Source of the DNA: Tsuneonella sp963781485
Lineage (GTDB): Bacteria; Pseudomonadota; Alphaproteobacteria; Sphingomonadales; Sphingomonadaceae
Length of the DNA stretch: 64,000 nt
Assembly (NCBI GenBank): GCA_963781485.1
Contig: CAWAFY010000002.1
Span: forward strand, 372,001-436,000
Direction: 5' to 3'
Shown: positions 59,227-64,000 of the stretch, piece after piece
How the letters are laid out: every line of letters starts with the position of its first letter
Numbering within the stretch: position 1 is the stretch's first letter
Position numbers and translations under genes: made by a program
The notes under the pieces: generated by a model
The model's database searches: none
What the model was told of the DNA's origin: nothing
Seen by the model: only the letters and a program-made list of their open reading frames with translations

Positions 59227-60509
59227 CGGCTGACCCCCACGTCTCCCGAGCTGAAGCCGGGGTTGTCGCTCACGTTGGGGGCGTGGCGGGCGAATTCGAT
59301 CCGGGCGATGGCGCGGGCGTGAACCTCGTCGGGTCCATCGGCGAGACGCAGCGTACGCTGGTGGGCATAGGCGTTGGCGAGTCCGAAATCGTCGGATACG
59401 CCGGCCGCGCCGTGCGCCTGGATCGCGTCGTCGATGATCCGCAGCGCCATGTTGGGCGCCTGGACCTTGATCATGGCGATTTCCTGGGCCGCGGCCTTGT
59501 TGCCGATCTTGTCCATCATGTCCGCCGCCTTGAGGCAGAGCAGGCGGGTCATCTCGATGTCGATCCGGGCGCGGGCGACGCGCTCTTCCCACACCGAATG
59601 CTGGTAGATCGGCTTGCCGAACGCTTCGCGCACCTGCAGCCGCTTGCACATCTTCTCAAGCGCTTCCTCGGCGACGCCGATCGTGCGCATGCAGTGGTGG
59701 ATACGGCCCGGCCCAAGGCGCCCCTGGGCGATCTCGAACCCACGTCCTTCGCCGAGCAGGATGTTCGATACCGGCACGCGGACGTCCGTCAGGACGATTT
59801 CCATGTGTCCGTGCGGCGAATCGTCGTAGCCGAACACCGGCAGGAAGCGCTTGATGTTCACCCCTTCGGCATCGAGCGGAACTATGATCTGAGACTGCTG
59901 CTGGTGACGCTTGGCCTCGAAATCGGTCTTGCCCATGCAGATGGCGACCTTGCACCGCGGATCGCCCGCGCCGCTCGACCACCACTTGGTGCCGTTGATC
60001 ACGTATTCGTCGCCGTCGCGGACGATTTTCGTCTCGATATTGGTGGCATCGGAGGATGCGACGGCCGGCTCGGTCATCAGGAAGGCGCTACGGATTTCGC
60101 CTTCCATCAGCGGCTGGAGCCAGCGGTCCTTTTGCTCGCGCGTGCCGTAGCGGTGGAACACTTCCATGTTCCCGGTGTCGGGCGCAGAGCAGTTGAACAC
60201 CTCGCTTGCCCAGCCGACGCGGCCCATTTCCTCGGCGCAAAGCGCGTATTCAAGGTTGGTGAGTCCGGGGCCGTCGAATTCGAAGCTGTCGTCCACGTGC
60301 GGGCGGCCCGACTGTGGCGGCATGAACAGATTCCAGATGCCTTGTGCCTTGGCGCGCGCCTTCTCTTCCTCGATCACGGGATTGACGCCCCAGCGGTCCT
60401 TGGCGTGCGCGGCCTTGTACTCATCGTTGCGCGGACGAACGTGGGATTCGATGAAATGGCGCACACGGTCGCGCCAGTGCTTTTGACGATCTGTGGGTTC
60501 GAAATCCAT
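59223..60509 (-). CDS. Acyl-CoA dehydrogenase family protein (ACAD10/11-like)
   Basis: A 428-residue flavoprotein of the long acyl-CoA dehydrogenase type. Visible: LMTEPAVASSDATNIET and KWWSSGAGDPRCKVAICMG (FAD/substrate loops), GRIHHCMRTIGVAEEAL, and the C-terminal QAHGAAGVSDDFGLANAYAH-like region that includes the family base region. It begins the coupled minus-strand operon ACAD-ADH-phosphotransferase. Start ATG 60509 matches the family N-terminus (MDFEPTDRQ). Confidence 0.92.
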   Translation of the reverse strand: MDFEPTDRQKHWRDRVRHFIESHVRPRNDEYKAAHAKDRWGVNPVIEEEKARAKAQGIWNLFMPPQSGRPHVDDSFEFDGPGLTNLEYALCAEEMGRVGWASEVFNCSAPDTGNMEVFHRYGTREQKDRWLQPLMEGEIRSAFLMTEPAVASSDATNIETKIVRDGDEYVINGTKWWSSGAGDPRCKVAICMGKTDFEAKRHQQQSQIIVPLDAEGVNIKRFLPVFGYDDSPHGHMEIVLTDVRVPVSNILLGEGRGFEIAQGRLGPGRIHHCMRTIGVAEEALEKMCKRLQVREAFGKPIYQHSVWEERVARARIDIEMTRLLCLKAADMMDKIGNKAAAQEIAMIKVQAPNMALRIIDDAIQAHGAAGVSDDFGLANAYAHQRTLRLADGPDEVHARAIARIEFARHAPNVSDNPGFSSGDVGVSR

Positions 60510-60585
60510 GGCGGTAACGTCCTTCCTTGCAATCCAGGTTCTGGTGGCAGAGCGCGGCGACCTCGCCAAGCCCTGCGGGGTTAAA

Positions 60586-62025
60586 TCAGGGGTGCATCGT
60601 GCGCGCATCGGGATCGGCGAGGGCCGCCTCGGCGAGTAGCTCGACACGCGCCTCGTGGTCTTCACGGGTTATCGGGAAGCGACGTATGACCAGCGACACC
60701 GCAACCGCCAGCACTGCAATGCAGGCGACATAAGCAATCGTCAGGTCGGCGATGACCGAGGGGGCGACCGCTCCAGGCTTTGCGTTGGCTGGCATGCCCG
60801 AGAGGCTCAGCAGGAAGCCGGTTACGAAAATGCCGATGCCGGTCGAACACTTGGCAGCAAAGAACGCTCCGGCCGCGAACGTTCCTTCGGAGCGGCGGCC
60901 GGTCTGGACTTCCGAAGCCTCGACCACGTCGGCGAGCATCGACCACAGCGACATCGTCATCACGACGCTGAACATGTTGGAAAAGAAGGTGGCAGCGAAC
61001 ATCCCACTGAGCGACGCCAGTGATCCGTCAGGCCACCACAGCCCAAAGTAACGCAGGGTGAGAGGGGCCGCCCAGAACATCATTCCGACGATGGCAGCCC
61101 AGACCGCCAGGTCACGCTTGCCGAAACGCTTCTGAAGCGGCGTTACCAGCAGGAAGCTGCCGACCACGCTGGCGAATAGTAACAACGGATAAAGTTGCAG
61201 CGCGACGGGCGGAAAGCGCCAAACGAAAATGTAGAGATAGTTCGAAAGCGAGAAGGTGATCCCCTGACTGGTAATCGCAGCGATGATCGCGAACATCAGG
61301 ACGAGGAACGCGGGATGACTCAGGCTTTCCCGAATGTCGGAGAACGCCCCATGGACGCCCGTTCGGGCACCGAGCGCGCGGGCCGGGGGGCGATGCGCGA
61401 CCCACTTGTGCTGACCGACGGCAGAGCCAATCACCGTGACGACCATCAGTATCGCACCCGCAATTCCAAAAAGTCGGTATCCATCGCGCGCGAGCATGGC
61501 CTGCGGCAGGAAAACGCCATAGGCGAGAAGCAGCATCAAAAGCCCGCCTCCCCAGGCGAACAGGAACCGTGTGCGGGTGAGGCGCGTGCGCTCGTCGTAG
61601 TCACGGGTGATTTCAGCGACGAGCGCGGCCGACGGCACCTCGCAGAACGCAACCGCTGCGCGTACCGCGATGGCGGAGCCCAGCAGGACCGGGAAGCTGG
61701 CGGCGCCGATCGGCGACCAGAGCTGCACCCACAGCAGCCCGAGCGGTATCGCGGCAATGTAGAGGTACGGCAGTCGGCGGCCCCAGCGCGTGTCGGTTCG
61801 GTCGCTCAGGTGCCCGACCAGCGGATCGATCAGTCCGTCGAACACGAGGGCAATAAGCAACGCGAGGCTGACCAGCCGCGCGTCCATTCCGAGGACCTGG
61901 TTGTAAAACAACAGCAGGAAGGTCGAAAATCCGTTGTCTTTGATGCCGTAAGCGACGCTGCCGAGCCCGTTCGCCATGGTCAGGCGCGCAGGCAGACGCC
62001 CTTCGACCGGGGTCACGACCGGCAC
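60586..62025 (-). CDS. MFS transporter, GPH (MelB-like) family
   Basis: A roughly 479-residue carrier with about twelve transmembrane helices. It resembles the glycoside-pentoside-hexuronide branch: an early MANGLGSVAYGIKDNGFSTF then LLLFYNQVLG, the conserved DRTDTRWGRRLPYL loop, and RTRFLFAWGGG. The substrate need not be a sugar; in sphingomonads this type often lies by acyl-CoA genes. The start is uncertain: GTG at 62025 is favoured; the frame is open to a GTG at 62118. It is divergent from the next acyl-CoA dehydrogenase. Confidence 0.86.
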   Translation of the reverse strand: MPVVTPVEGRLPARLTMANGLGSVAYGIKDNGFSTFLLLFYNQVLGMDARLVSLALLIALVFDGLIDPLVGHLSDRTDTRWGRRLPYLYIAAIPLGLLWVQLWSPIGAASFPVLLGSAIAVRAAVAFCEVPSAALVAEITRDYDERTRLTRTRFLFAWGGGLLMLLLAYGVFLPQAMLARDGYRLFGIAGAILMVVTVIGSAVGQHKWVAHRPPARALGARTGVHGAFSDIRESLSHPAFLVLMFAIIAAITSQGITFSLSNYLYIFVWRFPPVALQLYPLLLFASVVGSFLLVTPLQKRFGKRDLAVWAAIVGMMFWAAPLTLRYFGLWWPDGSLASLSGMFAATFFSNMFSVVMTMSLWSMLADVVEASEVQTGRRSEGTFAAGAFFAAKCSTGIGIFVTGFLLSLSGMPANAKPGAVAPSVIADLTIAYVACIAVLAVAVSLVIRRFPITREDHEARVELLAEAALADPDARTMHP

Positions 62026-62197
62026 CGCTTTGTACAGCCGTTCCGAATTAGGGTATCGTCGAATCGCATACCTCTCCCCGAGGTCTCTCGTATTGTGGGT
62101 ATGGTAGAGTGGGACCACGGCGCGTCAACGCCGCTTCCACGAACGCTACGGCATGGGGGGCTGATCAATCGGGCCTTGCCCCGACGCGTCAATCGGC

Positions 62198-62213
62198 TTT
62201 ACGTGTCCGTAAA
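62198..62213. promoter_or_regulatory. TTTACG-N4-CGTAAA palindrome before acyl-CoA dehydrogenase genes
   Basis: A perfect 6-base-arm palindrome lies 17 bases before the ATG at 62230, next to the ribosome-binding site GAGAGGAG. A site there would block transcription or initiation. TetR-type fatty-acid regulators often use TTTACG/CGTAAA-like half-sites, but no such regulator is encoded nearby. Confidence 0.5.
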
Positions 62214-62229
62214 CGAGAGGAGATTCCCG

Positions 62230-63408
62230 ATGGCCGATCTTGACGCCTTCCGCGCTGAAACCCGCGCGTGGCTGGAAGCAAATTGCCCGCCCGAGATGCG
62301 CGAACCGGTGCATGGCGAGAACGACGTGTACTGGGGCGGGCGACGCGCGACGTTCAAGAACGACGCGCAAAAGGCTTGGTTCGAGGCATGCCGTGACAAG
62401 GGCTACACCGTGCCTGCGTGGCCGAAGGAGTACGGCGGCGCGGGCCTCTCGCCCGCCGAGGCCAAGGTGCTGCGCGAGGAAATGGCGCGGATCGATGCAC
62501 GGCAGCCGTTGTCGAGTTTCGGCATCTGGATGCTCGGCCCGGCGCTTCTCCACTTCGGCACTGAAGGACAGAAGAGGAAATTCCTCAACGAAATCGCTCG
62601 CGGCGAAATCCGTTGGTGCCAGGGTTATTCAGAGCCGGGTTCGGGCAGCGACCTCGTGTCCCTGCAGACCTTCGGCGAGGACAAGGGCGATCACTGGACG
62701 GTCAACGGCCAGAAAGTCTGGACAAGTTACGCCGACAAGGCCGACTGGATTTTCTGCTTGGTGCGGACCGACAAGGCGGACAAGTACCGCGGTATCACCT
62801 TCATGCTGTTCGACATGGAGAACAAGGGCGTCAGCACGAAGCCGATCCTGCTGATCAGCGGTAACTCGCCGTTCTGCGAGACGTTCTTCGACGACGTCGA
62901 TGTCCCCAAGTCGTATGGCGAGGACATTCCGGCGCAGGTCGGTGAGGTCAATCGCGGGTGGGATGTCGCCAAGTACCTGCTCGGACACGAGCGTGAGATG
63001 ATCTCGGCCACCGGCGGCGGCGACCGCGCGACATCGCTGGGCGCAGTGGCAAGCCGCCAGGGCGCACTCGATCCGATCCTGCGTGCCGAACTCGCGCTGT
63101 TCGATGTCGATGCGCTCGCCTTTACCGCGATGAGCGAGAAATTCCTCGACGAGGTAAAGGTCGGCAAGGCGCATCCCGCCCAGCCGAACATGATGAAATA
63201 CGCCGGGACCGAGCTCAACAAGCAGCGGCACGAACTGCTGATGGCCGCCGGCGGCTCGACTGCGCTCGAATGGGACAGCGAGGAGACCGATGGCGGTGCG
63301 CCCTCGCGCAATTGGCTGCGGACCAAGGCCAATTCGATCGAAGGCGGCACCAGTGAAGTCATGCTCGGCGTCATTGCCAAGCGCATTCTCGAACTCCCGG
63401 GGGCCTGA
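62230..63408 (+). CDS. Acyl-CoA dehydrogenase family protein
   Basis: A 392-residue acyl-CoA dehydrogenase. Seen: VPAWPKEYGGAGLSPAEA, the flavin/substrate loop CQGYSEPGSGSDLVSLQT, KVWTSYADKADWIFCLVRT, and the C-terminal NSIEGGTSEVMLGVIAKRIL typical of the ACAD subfamily that works as a two-gene heterodimer. GAGAGGAGATTCCCG precedes the ATG. It is followed five bases later by a second acyl-CoA dehydrogenase, as in heteromeric ACADs of actinobacterial and proteobacterial steroid or branched acyl degradation. Confidence 0.93.
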   Translation: MADLDAFRAETRAWLEANCPPEMREPVHGENDVYWGGRRATFKNDAQKAWFEACRDKGYTVPAWPKEYGGAGLSPAEAKVLREEMARIDARQPLSSFGIWMLGPALLHFGTEGQKRKFLNEIARGEIRWCQGYSEPGSGSDLVSLQTFGEDKGDHWTVNGQKVWTSYADKADWIFCLVRTDKADKYRGITFMLFDMENKGVSTKPILLISGNSPFCETFFDDVDVPKSYGEDIPAQVGEVNRGWDVAKYLLGHEREMISATGGGDRATSLGAVASRQGALDPILRAELALFDVDALAFTAMSEKFLDEVKVGKAHPAQPNMMKYAGTELNKQRHELLMAAGGSTALEWDSEETDGGAPSRNWLRTKANSIEGGTSEVMLGVIAKRILELPGA

Positions 63409-63412
63409 TCCG

Positions 63413-64000
63413 ATGCCACTCTATCACGACGACGACCAGGCGATGCTCGCCGAAACAGCAGCTCAATTCATGAGCGAGGAAGGCGCGATCGGTAAGCAGT
63501 TGCGTCGCTGGCGCGACAAGGAATGCAAGGACGGTTTCGGTCATGCCTTGTGGAAGCAAATGGCCGAGATGGGCTTCACCGGCCTGCTCGTTTCCGAAGC
63601 CGACGGCGGGCTCGGCATGGGCCATGTCGAAGCGGGCATCGTGCTCGAGGAAATCGGGCGCAACCTGACCCCATCGCCCTTCCTGACGAGTTCGGTCATG
63701 GCTGCTGGGGCGCTGGCGCAGGGATCGGACGACCTCAAGGGCCGCTGGCTCCCCGGTCTGATCGCGGGCGACAGCGTGTTCGCGGTCGCGGTCGACGAGG
63801 GGCCCAAGCATCGCCCTGAGCAGATCGCAACGCGTGCCGAGAAATCGGGCAACGGCTTTCGGCTCACGGGCAAGAAGGACTTCGTTGTCCACGGTGCGAG
63901 CGCCGACATGATCGTGGTGTCTGCGCGCACGTCGGGCGCCGACGACGACGAGGACGGCGTAACCCTGTTCGCGGTGCCCAAGGATGCGGCGGGCCTCGGC
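63413..64000 (+). CDS. Acyl-CoA dehydrogenase family protein (3' end beyond window)
   Basis: 196 codons are visible before the window ends. The protein starts MPLYHDDDQAMLAETAAQFM and shows LWKQMAEMGFTGLLVSEADG, VLEEIGRNLTPSPFLTS, and the central domain to KKDFVVHGASADMIVVSAR, consistent with the shorter partner subunit of a heteromeric acyl-CoA dehydrogenase. Four bases separate it from the preceding gene, so they are very likely one operon. The catalytic base region is outside the window. Confidence 0.9.
   Translation, partial: MPLYHDDDQAMLAETAAQFMSEEGAIGKQLRRWRDKECKDGFGHALWKQMAEMGFTGLLVSEADGGLGMGHVEAGIVLEEIGRNLTPSPFLTSSVMAAGALAQGSDDLKGRWLPGLIAGDSVFAVAVDEGPKHRPEQIATRAEKSGNGFRLTGKKDFVVHGASADMIVVSARTSGADDDEDGVTLFAVPKDAAGLG

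Noticed and set aside
62044..62110. Imperfect dyads (GGTAT/ATACC) in the MFS-ACAD gap
   Set aside because: Arms are short and the spacing irregular; not distinguishable from chance.
1..64000. tRNA, rRNA, CRISPR, transposase or phage genes
   Set aside because: Looked for cloverleaf T-loop motifs, regular short repeats and recombinase-type proteins; none could be supported.

Overview
This 64-kb window reads as one contiguous piece of a GC-rich alphaproteobacterial chromosome, most likely Sphingomonadales and probably close to Erythrobacteraceae. Supporting signs are a CcrM-type methyltransferase with a dense GANTC promoter, an FnrN-type regulator with the C-x2-C-x7-C signature, the split pntAA/pntAB/pntB transhydrogenase preceded by an aa3-oxidase subunit IV, a RibB protein whose GTP-cyclohydrolase-like half lacks zinc cysteines, and the gene order of the cytochrome c oxidase locus. 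I found no rRNA, tRNA, CRISPR array, transposase or phage gene. The lineage call is inference from gene content only.

Layout. 1-4.2 kb: a coupled minus-strand group (DUF1285, CoA-pyrophosphatase-type Nudix, CCA-adding enzyme), a GNAT protein and a PQQ-type sugar dehydrogenase lipoprotein, divergent from RNase HII. 4.2-9.2 kb: a proline-rich lipoprotein and two tandem sulfotransferases lie between rnhB and ccrM; then folP. 9.2-12.1 kb: hemerythrin, a short-chain dehydrogenase and an NtrC-like regulator with a degenerate GAFTGA loop. 12.1-15.6 kb: aa3 subunit IV and the transhydrogenase operon. 15.6-21.3 kb: a coupled beta-helix / diheme cytochrome / hydrolase operon, an amino-acid racemase and a secreted subtilase ending at a strong terminator. 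21.3-25.3 kb: dGTPase, a Rossmann protein, an Nmad3-like protein and HTH-RibB. 25.3-30.7 kb: a tightly packed minus-strand chain pyrE-pdxJ-acpS-lepB-AI-2E permease-DUF3089-ruvX. 30.7-41.7 kb: the cox cluster (coxB, coxA, ctaB, a 41-aa protein, ctaG, coxC, DUF983, SURF1), then thrC and an rRNA-type methyltransferase; an epoxide-hydrolase-like gene and a GFA-family gene interrupt it between coxA and ctaB. 41.8-46 kb: folB, small unknown genes, an FNR-type regulator next to a gene carrying an FNR box, and rplU-rpmA. 46-57 kb: a TetR/hydrolase divergent pair with twin operators, an S41 peptidase, a SWIB protein, a frameshifted DoxX-like gene, a PPOX-fold protein, an M19 dipeptidase, small stress-type proteins, dapD and a lipobox-bearing S8 autotransporter. 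57-64 kb: acyl-CoA metabolism genes (phosphotransferase, alcohol dehydrogenase, three acyl-CoA dehydrogenases, MFS carrier).

Most genes are housekeeping and are joined by ATGA, GTGA or TGATG overlaps, so translational coupling is the dominant organisation. The items most worth a second look are regulatory: the GANTC/CtrA cluster before ccrM, twin CACA-N6-TGTG palindromes before the HTH-RibB fusion, twin operators between the TetR gene and its divergent partner, an FNR box beside an FnrN-type gene, and the dgt-Rossmann-Nmad3 coupled operon.
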